Source: Parapedobacter tibetensis (GTDB lineage: Bacteria > Bacteroidota > Bacteroidia > Sphingobacteriales > Sphingobacteriaceae). Taken from it: DNA of 64,000 nt. This document shows positions 50,023 through 59,500 of this stretch, piece after piece (positions within the stretch are counted from its first letter, which is position 1; every line of letters begins with the position of its first letter). Under the pieces are notes generated by a model that had not been told where the DNA came from, searched no databases, and was given only the letters and a program-made list of their open reading frames with translations. The stretch spans positions 25,036-89,035 of the forward strand of contig NZ_JAMXBE010000019.1 of assembly GCF_024704835.1 (NCBI RefSeq), written 5' to 3'. A program made the translations under genes and the position numbers.

Positions 50023-50501
50023 ATACTGGAACCGAATGGTTTCCATGTGCCATTGACCAATAGGGAATACCCGTATTACGCTGATGGAGCAACGATATAT
50101 ATCCCTAACGAACATGAGAACAAGTGGGGCGGCGCAAGGGGTTGTTGCCATGCGTTTTGTTCCGGCAGCCGGGCGGCTAACGAGGAAGCCGGCGTGCAGC
50201 ATGATGATGCAAGTGCCTACCCTTATCGGCCCGGTGGGTTTGGATATACATGCCGGGCGACTAAAGATACGGGCCGCGCATCGTAGGTGGTTGGCGGCCC
50301 TGCTGAAAAGCAACCGGGCTAGGCCATATCCAACCCCTGCCTTTCCGAAGACACGTTCGCGGCAAAACAATGGCGTTGGTGACACTCAGCTTATCTGGGC
50401 TGTTGTTCATGTATTCGAACGCCACGGTGTAATCTTTTCTATTGCCAATTTTTAAACCTTTTCAAGCCAATATTGTCCAACAAGGGTAAGTAATAAAATT
50501 T
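50023..50501. other. Gene-poor decayed stretch
   Basis: Small open frames exist on both strands (for example 50008-50286 plus, 50011-50385 minus) but none shows a domain, signal or conserved motif that I can recognise. The last part (from about 50431, GTAATCTTTTCTATTGCC) is the segment duplicated in front of the pseudogene at 46055 and is the probable upstream region of the DUF4136 gene. Confidence 0.4.
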
Positions 50502-50516
50502 AAGGAGGTCATCATC

Positions 50517-51092
50517 ATGAAAAAGTTCGTGTTTATAGTTGTTCCTTTATTCATATTGGCCGCATCGTGTTCGTCCTATCGGTACCATACCACCAAAGTG
50601 GAGGCTACTGATTTTTCCCAATATCGTACATATGGTTGGTTGTCTCCCATGGATTCATTATCCAAATCCTATTACAACAACGATATTGCCCATAATAACA
50701 TTATGGAAACCGCAAACAAGGAGCTGGAAAACCGCGGGTTGACTTATTCAAAAGAAAACCCAGATTTGCTTTTCCGGTATATCGCCATTGTAAACAACAA
50801 GAGCAGGCCGATGTACGGCGGATACCCCTATAGCCCGTGGGGCATGTGGGGCTATAATCCATGGATGTGGGGATCCGGCTGGGGCTGGGGCATGGGATGG
50901 AATCGCCCCGTAGGCACTGAGCGCTACCGTGCGGGCCACATCATCATCGAAGCTAAGGATCGGCGGTCAAACACGGTCATTTGGCAAGCACGCGGTACGG
51001 GCCAGGTGAGGAATCCCGAAGAGGCCATCACCAAATTACCCGATGTGGTTACCCGTGTCATGGAACAGTATCCTGTTGCTGCACAGAAATAG
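50517..51092 (+). CDS. DUF4136 domain lipoprotein
   Basis: 191 residues. Signal peptide with lipobox Cys18 (AASCSS). The DUF4136 domain is recognisable: DFSQYRTYGWL, ANKELENRGLTYSKENPDLL, a Trp/Gly/Pro-rich loop (GGYPYSPWGMWGYNPWMWGS) and IIIEAKDRRSNTVIWQARGTG to the end. The family is common in Bacteroidota; the role is unknown, assumed in the envelope. A near-perfect ribosome site AAGGAGGT lies 7 bases before the ATG, unusual here since most genes of this window have none. A damaged copy lies at 46055. Confidence 0.9.
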   Translation: MKKFVFIVVPLFILAASCSSYRYHTTKVEATDFSQYRTYGWLSPMDSLSKSYYNNDIAHNNIMETANKELENRGLTYSKENPDLLFRYIAIVNNKSRPMYGGYPYSPWGMWGYNPWMWGSGWGWGMGWNRPVGTERYRAGHIIIEAKDRRSNTVIWQARGTGQVRNPEEAITKLPDVVTRVMEQYPVAAQK

Positions 51093-51116
51093 TTGGTCTC
51101 AGGATGTTATAATAAT

Positions 51117-51153
51117 GGGTGAGTATTTTTCCTAGAACGAAAAACACTCACCC
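51117..51153 (+). terminator. Hairpin terminator after the DUF4136 gene
   Basis: GGGTGAGT (51117-51124) pairs with ACTCACCC (51146-51153), and an inner TTTTTC pairs with GAAAAA around CTAGAAC, giving a long stem with one mismatch. It begins 25 bases after the stop. There is no U tract, so it could work in either direction or protect the 3' end. Confidence 0.6.
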
Positions 51154-51323
51154 GCTTGTTTATCACCAAGTATTACCCAAACCTATCATCCTACAAGTCA
51201 TTCTTCCTCACACTAATGTTTTTTCCTTGTTATCTTTAGTTAACATGAACAAGATGAACAGACCATCCCGTGTAATTATTAATTAATATTGTATGAAGTC
51301 GGAATAATTATATTTTGACGCCT

Positions 51324-51962
51324 ATGAAAAACATTCTACTAGTCGACGACCACGGTGTCATCCGTTTGGGCGTTCAATTTCTTGTAAAGGAGATTTTTGG
51401 CAATCCAGTCGTCAACGAAGCGGCTACTTGGCAAGAAACCATTGATATGGTTGATAAGCACACCATTGATATGTTGGTGTTAGACATCGAAATCCCTGGG
51501 GGCTGCGGTATACACATGTTATCCGTGCTGAGAGCAAAAAAACCCGATCTAAAGATTTTAATATTTACGGCTTTTGATGAAACCCTATACGCATTACGCT
51601 ATCTCGATGCGGGTGCCAATGGTTTTATACAAAAATCTGCAGGGGATGATGACTTAAAAAAAGCACTCCTGGATGTATCGAATGGAAAGCATTACGCCAG
51701 TGCAAAGGTGAAAAGCATGACTTGGGAGAATCGGCTGTCGAACAATAAGCAGACCACAGGTAACCCGTTCGATTTGTTGTCAAACCGCGAACTCGAAGTA
51801 TGCAATTTCTTACTCAAAGGTTATCGATTGAGTGATATTGCGCAGCATTTACAGCTTCATACCTCTACGATAGGAACCTATAAAAATAACATATTCCAGA
51901 AACTTCAGGTCGACAATCTCATTTTGCTGCTAGATAAGTTTCAACAGTATAAATCCAATTAA
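51324..51962 (+). CDS. NarL/LuxR-family two-component response regulator
   Basis: 212 residues from the ATG at 51324 (a TTG nine bases earlier is unlikely). Receiver domain 1-120: acidic pair in LLVDDHG, phospho-acceptor Asp in MLVLDIEIPGGCG (about residue 54), Lys in FIQKSAGDDDLKKA. LuxR-type helix-turn-helix 148-205: LLSNRELEVCNFLLKGYRLS, then DIAQHLQLHTSTIGTYKNN. It regulates transcription after phosphorylation, probably by the adjacent propeller kinase, whose stop codon overlaps this gene's stop tail to tail (TAA at 51960-51962 and 51959-51961). Confidence 0.93.
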   Translation: MKNILLVDDHGVIRLGVQFLVKEIFGNPVVNEAATWQETIDMVDKHTIDMLVLDIEIPGGCGIHMLSVLRAKKPDLKILIFTAFDETLYALRYLDAGANGFIQKSAGDDDLKKALLDVSNGKHYASAKVKSMTWENRLSNNKQTTGNPFDLLSNRELEVCNFLLKGYRLSDIAQHLQLHTSTIGTYKNNIFQKLQVDNLILLLDKFQQYKSN

Positions 51963-54900
51963 ACACGCTCGCCTTTGTATGAAACGGGCAATTCAATAAC
52001 GATAGAGGTTCCTACTCTGGGCATACTCCTGACCACCACGGTTCCCCCCATCAGGTTGATGAGGTCCTTTACTATTTTTAATCCCAAACCCTGCGTAGAA
52101 ATTTCCTCATTGGCAGTTTTCGCAGTAGGTATATTATAGGCATTTATTTTAGCGACTTGGACATAACTCATTCCCAACCCCTTGTCTTTGATAATCATTT
52201 GCACTCCTGATGAGGTGATGTTGCTTTTTAGGACGACATCATCGTCAATCGTAAATTTTATGGCATTATCAATCAGGTTATGAAGTACGATGGTGAGCAA
52301 TTGAGGCCGGTTTATGATGGTCAAATCTTGGGGGATTTCGTTTTTTATATGAACCCCTTTTTGTAAAGCCATTTCTTTGAAGGTATTTATTTTGTCTTCC
52401 ACCAAGGTACGGAGGTGTATGGTGCTCGGGGCAACTTCATTGCCTAAAAGCAATGTTTTGCTATAATCAGTGAGCATTTTGATGTATTCGTATATTTCAT
52501 GCGTTGAGCTTTGTACGCGGGTTACAGCCTCAGTAAGCGAATGCTGTTCTTGCGTAAGCTGTATTTGTATTTTTTTTAAGGAGAGCCCCATAAACCGTAG
52601 TGGGCTATTGACATCATGGGAAATGGAGGCAGCCAAGCGCTTATGTAAATAAGTTTCGCGTTCGAGCCGTTGTTGCGTTATCTGTAGGGCCGCTATTTGC
52701 TCTTGCAGTTTACCTGTTTGCTGGTTTACCTTCTCTTTTAAATGGGCGTTTCTCCGTTTTAATCGCCTAATCCGGATTTTAAGGAGTAACCAACCTGTAC
52801 AAGCAAGTAAAATCAAGATAGCGCTGATAAACCACCAGGATTCATAAAAACGGGGAGGAACCAGGATATAGGCATGCGCATAGTCATAACCACCAGGGAT
52901 TTGGATATTAGTCTTGCGTATAGTTACCTCATGCAAGCCTGATGGCAGGGTATGTAGAAAGATGTTGCCCCCATCAAGCGGAAACCATTGAGCCTCCTTA
53001 AGTTTGCTACTATGGACTTGGTATTCGATGAACAGGTTGTCAATATGGCCAAAGTAAGGAGTAGATACCGTTATTTTGATACGTTCAAAGCCATGTGCTA
53101 CCTGAAAGGTATCCATTACCGGCAAGGTGATGTCGTCGACCTCAAATTCATCGATGCGTATTTCCGAATCAGGCAATTCGGGTTCCACCTGTTCGGGATT
53201 GAACCGGACCAATCCGTTCATAGACGGGAAGGAAAATGACCCATCAGCAAGCCTGACCGCGCAAGGCTGGCAGCCCCCGTTGAACTCATTGGTATAAAAC
53301 CCTTGGTGCTTATGATGGTAAATATAATAAGGGGGATGTTGCGGATTGGCCACATAGTCCAAAAGGGATTGCCTTTTAACTTGGAAGAGCCCGTTATTGG
53401 TACTGATCCAGAAATAGCCTTGCCCATCTTCCATCATGCAGTGCGATGAAGCAAGGTAATCGTGTTTGCCTAACGGGAATGAAGTTAATCCACCTTGGTA
53501 GTACAAAAAGAAACCATCCTGGTAGGTGGTTATCCAAAGCCTGCTATCATCATCTTGGTAAATACTCCTGATATCGCTTTGCTCCAATCCGGGTATGGAT
53601 TGGATGTTACCCGAGGGGATATGGAGCAGTTGCAGACCTGATGAATTAGTACCCACGAATAAGGTATCCTGATGAGGCTGGTGAAGCCAAGTCACCTCCC
53701 CCTTAATTCCGGGAAAACGTTGGTATTCATCACGGGTTGGGTCGTATCGATACACCCCAACTCCATCATCGTAGGCACCTAACCAAATACAGCCGTCAAT
53801 ACCTTCATACAAGCGACTGATAGGGTTTTCAAAGGCAGTCTCATGGATGACTGTCTGCCCGTCAGGGCTGAATTTGGTCAAGATACTCGATGCTCTTGTG
53901 GTCCAGATATTCCCATCCTTGTCCCTAAGCATGCTATACCGTAATTTTGCTTTTTCCCCTATCACCGGAATATGGTTCATTAGGCCGGTATCCGCAAAAA
54001 CATAACCTTGGGAGGTAAGCACGAGGTCATCCCCATGAGACAATTGTGCATAGAAGAGTGATTCTTGTCCTCGCCTCCCTGCATATTGTGTTTTAAATTG
54101 AGCTCGGATAAATACATAAAGCCCATTTGTCAGGCTACCCAGAAATACGTGTTTGTACCGTTGGTCATAGTAGGTGGTAAAGATACCATGCTCGTCAAAA
54201 TCAAACTCATTCAAGATCAGTTGGGTATGCATGGTGCTTTCATCGGGTAGTACCTGTAAATGGTACAAGCTTCGATCCACGTATATGAAAGCATCCCTAA
54301 CGGCGGCATTCCAAAAAAGGCGGAGCTTGTTCAAGTCCTTCCCATCCCTGATGATATCGCCGATAATCTCGCAATCAGCGATGCCGGTTTTCGGATCGAT
54401 TCGTTGCAGGCTGCCTTGAGGAGCAAGAAAAAACAACTGTTCGTTCAACGGGAAAAAGCGGTGAAAATCGGTATGCTTGAAATAATGTCGAGAAACAACG
54501 TGATCTTTGTGTCCGTAGAAGACGATACTATCGTGACTTATGATATAGTCGCCTTGCTTAACCTGAACTTTATAATGGTCAAGGCTGTCTTGAGGATAAA
54601 AGGTGGGCACACCGACAGCAGGCCATGGATTGACACGTTCGGGCAAAAGATTGGTGGCGTTCCGCATCCTGTTTTCGGGACGAAATGCGCTCCCTCGGGC
54701 AATTTCGACTTCTTCATCAAACCCACTGATCGCCATTAACTGATCTGTAAGACCAATATGGTACATCACCGATATCCGTTTGGTCCGCAAGTTTAGGGTA
54801 TGGTTGTCAAACACGTTGAATGAGCGACCATCATATCGAACCAATCCGGCCTCAGTAGCCAGCCAGACATAGCCAACCTTATCCACCCCAATGGCTTTAA

Positions 54901-55024
54901 TACTGTTTTGCGGCAATCCGTTCTCGTCGGTAAAATGTTGAACATGAAACCGGAGTGAATCAGGGTCTGCTTGGCAAATCGCCATAGTCAAACCAGACAA
55001 GAAAAAGGCTAGTACTGTTTTCAT
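51959..55024 (-). CDS. Membrane histidine kinase with two-component-regulator beta-propeller sensor
   Basis: 1021 residues from the ATG at 55024. Signal peptide, then about 700 residues of propeller repeats (FTDENGLPQNSIKAIGVDKV with GYVWLATEAGLVRYDG; later DSRLWITTYQDGFF and QGYFWISTNNGLF), a Y_Y_Y-type strand domain, one transmembrane helix (about 750-772), coiled coil, DHp domain with the His in AASISHDVNSPLRFMGLS, and an HATPase domain (LHNLIDNAIKF, KGLGMSY, STQGLGLKIVKDLINLMGG). There is no C-terminal receiver or AraC domain, so it is not a hybrid. The regulator encoded convergently next to it is its likely partner. Confidence 0.9.
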   Translation of the reverse strand: MKTVLAFFLSGLTMAICQADPDSLRFHVQHFTDENGLPQNSIKAIGVDKVGYVWLATEAGLVRYDGRSFNVFDNHTLNLRTKRISVMYHIGLTDQLMAISGFDEEVEIARGSAFRPENRMRNATNLLPERVNPWPAVGVPTFYPQDSLDHYKVQVKQGDYIISHDSIVFYGHKDHVVSRHYFKHTDFHRFFPLNEQLFFLAPQGSLQRIDPKTGIADCEIIGDIIRDGKDLNKLRLFWNAAVRDAFIYVDRSLYHLQVLPDESTMHTQLILNEFDFDEHGIFTTYYDQRYKHVFLGSLTNGLYVFIRAQFKTQYAGRRGQESLFYAQLSHGDDLVLTSQGYVFADTGLMNHIPVIGEKAKLRYSMLRDKDGNIWTTRASSILTKFSPDGQTVIHETAFENPISRLYEGIDGCIWLGAYDDGVGVYRYDPTRDEYQRFPGIKGEVTWLHQPHQDTLFVGTNSSGLQLLHIPSGNIQSIPGLEQSDIRSIYQDDDSRLWITTYQDGFFLYYQGGLTSFPLGKHDYLASSHCMMEDGQGYFWISTNNGLFQVKRQSLLDYVANPQHPPYYIYHHKHQGFYTNEFNGGCQPCAVRLADGSFSFPSMNGLVRFNPEQVEPELPDSEIRIDEFEVDDITLPVMDTFQVAHGFERIKITVSTPYFGHIDNLFIEYQVHSSKLKEAQWFPLDGGNIFLHTLPSGLHEVTIRKTNIQIPGGYDYAHAYILVPPRFYESWWFISAILILLACTGWLLLKIRIRRLKRRNAHLKEKVNQQTGKLQEQIAALQITQQRLERETYLHKRLAASISHDVNSPLRFMGLSLKKIQIQLTQEQHSLTEAVTRVQSSTHEIYEYIKMLTDYSKTLLLGNEVAPSTIHLRTLVEDKINTFKEMALQKGVHIKNEIPQDLTIINRPQLLTIVLHNLIDNAIKFTIDDDVVLKSNITSSGVQMIIKDKGLGMSYVQVAKINAYNIPTAKTANEEISTQGLGLKIVKDLINLMGGTVVVRSMPRVGTSIVIELPVSYKGERV

Positions 55025-55203
55025 TTTCAAGAGGCGATGAATTACCAAATATCTCGTTTTTATTCGATTATCAACCTAATAAAAACACGAGGTGGCCTAG
55101 AAAAATTACTAGTTAAAATTAGCTATTTTTCTATAATCAATTAATTCTTATTGATTTAGGTTTGGATTGATGATAATATTCAAACAATTTAAAGGCATAA
55201 CTT

Positions 55204-56214
55204 ATGGAACTATTCTACTATCCTACCATGTCGGGCGAATGTGTTTATCAATCAGGGCCTGACAATCGATTTGATTCAATTCCCGAGAGAATGGGCGATT
55301 TCAAAGAAGGTATTTATACCTTAAATACCGGAAACCTCGTGGTCGCCATGCTAAAAAGGAAATTTCATCAACCGCTACTGATCACGCGCAAGGCCCTTCC
55401 TGTTAATGATCTCTATATACTCTCTTTTAATGTTACACAAAGTGGGGATGGCCCTATGGAACTAGGCAATTGTTATTTTGCATCTGCCACATCCGAACTT
55501 AGGCAACAAAAAAATGCGGGTGATACCCAACTTGCCATTGAAATTCACTTATCAAGGGCTTATCTTTTAAAAATATTGAATGATTTGGATCCAAACACGG
55601 ATTCCAGGTGGGTAACGGTTTTGAAGGATAATGAAACATTCCAGAATAAGGTGACACCCTTTATGGACGACTTTACCATATTGGAAAATGTATTCGAATT
55701 GGTTGAACAAACGAACGAAGGCCAGCAATTAAATACCATGCTGCTGGAGAATAAAGTATCCGCCTTAGTGTTGTCAGTTATCGAACACCTTTTAAAAAAA
55801 AACACGGTAAATGAAGTGTCCATTGCAGATACCGACTATAAAAAAATCAAGGAAGTCCAGACACTGATACAAGAAGACCTAGGCAATAAATATCGCATCG
55901 ACGAACTATCTGCACGATGCAATATGTGCCCCACCAAATTCAAGCAGCTTTTCAAGCGGTTTACCGGGTACTCCCTTTCATCATTCTACAACAGCCTGCG
56001 GATGGAGCAAGCGCTCGCATGGCTCAGCACCCATGCGCAAGGGAGTATTTCGGAGCTCGCCTATTATTTGGGATACAAAAGTCTTTCGCATTTCACCACC
56101 GCTTTTAAAAATCATTATGGTCATGCCCCATCCATCATGCAGAAGAAGACAGCGGGCATACGCCTTGAAAATAGTTCGACAGAGACCATACTGAAATACA
56201 ACAAAAGCGCATAA
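55204..56214 (+). CDS. AraC-family transcriptional regulator
   Basis: 336 residues. The N-terminal 220 residues form an unrelated ligand-sensing part with an AraC-binding-like look. The C-terminal double helix-turn-helix is clear: LIQEDLGNKYRIDELSARCN, MCPTKFKQLFKRFTGYSLSS, then SISELAYYLGYKSLSHFTTA and FKNHYGHAPS at the end. Because it diverges from the histidine kinase and precedes the giant surface-protein gene by 293 bases, it could control either; the target is unproved. No DNA-binding residue is missing. Confidence 0.9.
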   Translation: MELFYYPTMSGECVYQSGPDNRFDSIPERMGDFKEGIYTLNTGNLVVAMLKRKFHQPLLITRKALPVNDLYILSFNVTQSGDGPMELGNCYFASATSELRQQKNAGDTQLAIEIHLSRAYLLKILNDLDPNTDSRWVTVLKDNETFQNKVTPFMDDFTILENVFELVEQTNEGQQLNTMLLENKVSALVLSVIEHLLKKNTVNEVSIADTDYKKIKEVQTLIQEDLGNKYRIDELSARCNMCPTKFKQLFKRFTGYSLSSFYNSLRMEQALAWLSTHAQGSISELAYYLGYKSLSHFTTAFKNHYGHAPSIMQKKTAGIRLENSSTETILKYNKSA

Positions 56215-56507
56215 TAAGACCTTCCATCGGTCAATGGCTATTTAATTTTCGGACATCCCGGTTATCTGTGGGTAGACATAAATTGCAAAAATCCAATTGA
56301 CGGGTGCGCAACCGCACAAATCATCTACCCATAAATACAGTAACCCATTAAAAACAAGCCAGATGAATTTACACTTTTCGGTAAGTCCATTTTTGAAAGT
56401 ATTGTGTCTGTTTTTGAAAACATGCAACCTCCTTTTCTGCCTAATTTGGCTATATCTATCAAAGGGTCTTTTGAAGACTCCATAAAACGCATAATACCAT
56501 TATTCCT
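56215..56507. other. Upstream region of the giant surface-protein gene
   Basis: It contains TGGGTAGA (56269-56276) and TCTACCCA (56324-56331) as an 8-bp inverted repeat, with a smaller GTGCG/CGCAC hairpin inside, a possible terminator of the AraC gene or a leader structure. Short frames on both strands have no support. A clear TAnnTTTG box was not found. Confidence 0.4.
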
Positions 56508-59500
56508 ATGAAACAAGTTCTACTACACTGTTATTTACACATATTTCAGGTTATACCCCATACCATCAAACCGGTATATGCCCTTCGGTGCATGGAACAA
56601 CAAATTATTCGGATGAAAAACTTTATGAAGCATCCAGGAATCACACCCCGGAAGTCTGCCGACCATACCATCAAAATTCTTGAACTTATGAGGGAGTTAT
56701 ACGATTACTTATTGGGAATGGATTTGCCATTTTTAACAGGCAAAAACACAAAGAAAGCCTGTTTTGATAATTGTATCAAGCCAAACAGGCATAAGCTCTT
56801 ATCCATAAAAAAGATAGGGCTCACGCTGCTTTGTTTGACGATGTTGCTCACGACGAACATCGTTAAGGGTCAGGATCAACCTATTTTTGATTGTGAGGTA
56901 GCCACAGGATACCTCTTCCAGGGGAATCCTACAGGTGTTTATGCCGTTAATCTGGCTACAGGAGAATACGAAGAGGTTTCAGCTCAGCTGATACCCGGCA
57001 CTGAGAATACCGTATTAAATGCAGCTGCTTATAATGTGACCGATGACTATATATGGGCTTACCGTGCTTTCACTGGTGATCTGGTGCGGATAGGAAGCGA
57101 TTGGTCTGTTCAGATTTTCCCAATTGCGGGTTTACCAACGGGAGTAGGCTTCAATGTAGGCGATATCAGTAGTGATGGGGTAATGTATTTATTCAGCAAT
57201 ACTGGTGGAACCAACACCATTCAACGCGTAGACCTTGACCCGGAATCGGCAACGTATTTACAACTTTTATCTCCATTAAGTACCACTGCTAGCCCCATTG
57301 CCGACTGGGCATTTAGTCCCATTGATGGTAATCTTTATGGATTGGGTAACACAGGTTATAGCTTACTTCGTTTTAATCCCACAACAGGCGCTCGAACAGT
57401 GGTAGGAACGGTTACAGGTGCTGGAATTCAAGGCGCAAATGAAGCTCCTTTCGGCGCCGCGTACATGGATGCTGAGGGTAACCTGTATGTCAGCAGTAAT
57501 GGAACAGGCCGGATTTTCCGGATTGCCAACCCGCATACAGGCGGTCTTACTGCTGAATTGATATCAACAGGTCCATCTTCTACAAATAACGACGGGGCAA
57601 GATGCCCTGCTACACCCGTTATCGCGGAAGACCCAGTAGATTTGGGCATTGTAAAAACAGGCCCCGTAACTGTGGCGCCCGAAGGCACAGTAACGTATAC
57701 CCTATTTATAACGAATGCTGGACCCGGTGCAGCGGATGGGGCGGTCGTGACCGATCCAGAAGTAGCCAATTTTACAGCAGAAAGCATTAGTTGCACCGCA
57801 GGAAGTGGTTCAGGAGGTGATGCCGGGTGTCCGGTTGATCTGACGGTGGCAAACCTGCAAGGCTCGGGCCTAGTTATCCCTACCTTACCTAGCGGGAGCT
57901 CCGTTACATTAACCATAACAGGTACCGCGGGGACTAGTGGAACCATTACTAATGTGGCTACAGTAACAGCTCCAGCCGGGTTGGAGGACACCAATCCTGA
58001 CAACAATACGGATACGAAGGAAACGGCGATTAGCCCTGATTGCACAGGTGCGCAAACTGTTTACTCATTCGATCCGGATGCTACATTAGCGCAGGCTGGC
58101 ACTATTTCAGCCAATGGCGGAACCTTGAACTTGGTATATAACCTGACAAGCGGAGATCCTATCCCAGGTATGGGTAATACATTTACTATTCCTCTGACCT
58201 ATTCAGATTTTAATCAGTTCTATACCGGATCTGATCACACGTGGAGCGGCGCTACGGTACTTGAAGGTTCTTGGGATGTCGTTATCAGCACAAGAGCATT
58301 TGTACTAGTTCCAAACACAAATAACCTTTACCAAGCTTTACCAGCCAATAATACATCGCAGAAGCCATGGGTTTCTCCAAATATAAGTGATAATTTTTTC
58401 ACCACCCATCTGTCCAATGGAACATTAGATCAATTAGGTACTTTTGATATTACCATTGGTGCTTTACCGGCAGCTCCGGAAGGAGTTAGGCTGATTTCAG
58501 AGTCTATCCGTATTTTCTCAACTAATAATTTGAGCACCAATGGCAATGGCTTTAATCAAGCGGGTTGGTGGGTTAAACCTATTGCTCAAAACGGTGTTCA
58601 TACCGCTACTTCGGGTTCTCAGACCATACCATTATCCATTACACACGGAAAAACGTATACTTTTAAGTATAGTGCTTTTACTGATAACAGTACATTCACC
58701 GGCGGCGAAAGAGGAGCGTTACTGGATTTGGGTGAGATCGTCTTTTGTACTCCTCAGGGGCCAATAGCGGTAAACGACAGTGCTTCAACTGATGCAGGTA
58801 CTCCAGTTATCATTCCGGTCCTGCCAAATGACTCCATTGGGGATAGTCCGATTGATTCTACTTCAGTCAGGCTGATCGATCCGGTGAGCGGCGATTCAGT
58901 GACCACGGTGACTGTACCAAACGAGGGCACGTATGAAGTAGACCCAACCACGGGTGAAGTAACCTTTACTCCTGAAACAGGTTTTACGGGTGTAACCACG
59001 CCAGTGGAATACGTGGTGAGCGATGAAAATGGTGTGCCGTCCAATCAAGCTACAATTACAGTAACCGTTTCAGTTTCCGGTCAAGAATGGCCCGTTCTCG
59101 TTACGGATAATCCACCACAGGGATCTCAATTCAACTGCCAAACACTATACATTTCCAGAGGAGCGTCAAATATTGTAGCGTTGGTAAACGATGCCGATGG
59201 CAACCCACTACTTGAACCAGTTGCAAGATATGTGGGAAACGTGGGTGGCCCAAATCCGGCTCCTGCTGATGGCTTTGGCTATTGGGTAGGTAGTTTAGCG
59301 ATTGGTACAGACCCTGAAACGGGAAATCAAGCCGCTTTTGGTACAACCTGGGGCCATGGAGGGCAATCCGGACGGCCAATCTATAAGATGGTGAGCGGAG
59401 AGGGAACACTAAAAGAATTAATCATCAATGGTACACCTGTCACGACACCCGATCTTCATCCATGGGGCGGACTAGCCTATAATAGCGTTGACGGGATGTT

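Noticed and set aside
50008..50455. Overlapping frames on both strands (92, 124 and 123 aa)
   Set aside because: None has a domain, signal peptide or homologous look; a vague similarity of GPVGLDIHAG to XdhC-type proteins is too short to use.
57428..58045. 205-aa reverse-strand frame over the DUF11 region
   Set aside because: It mirrors the DUF11-coding strand, is Pro/Val/Ser-rich without a motif, and has no promoter.
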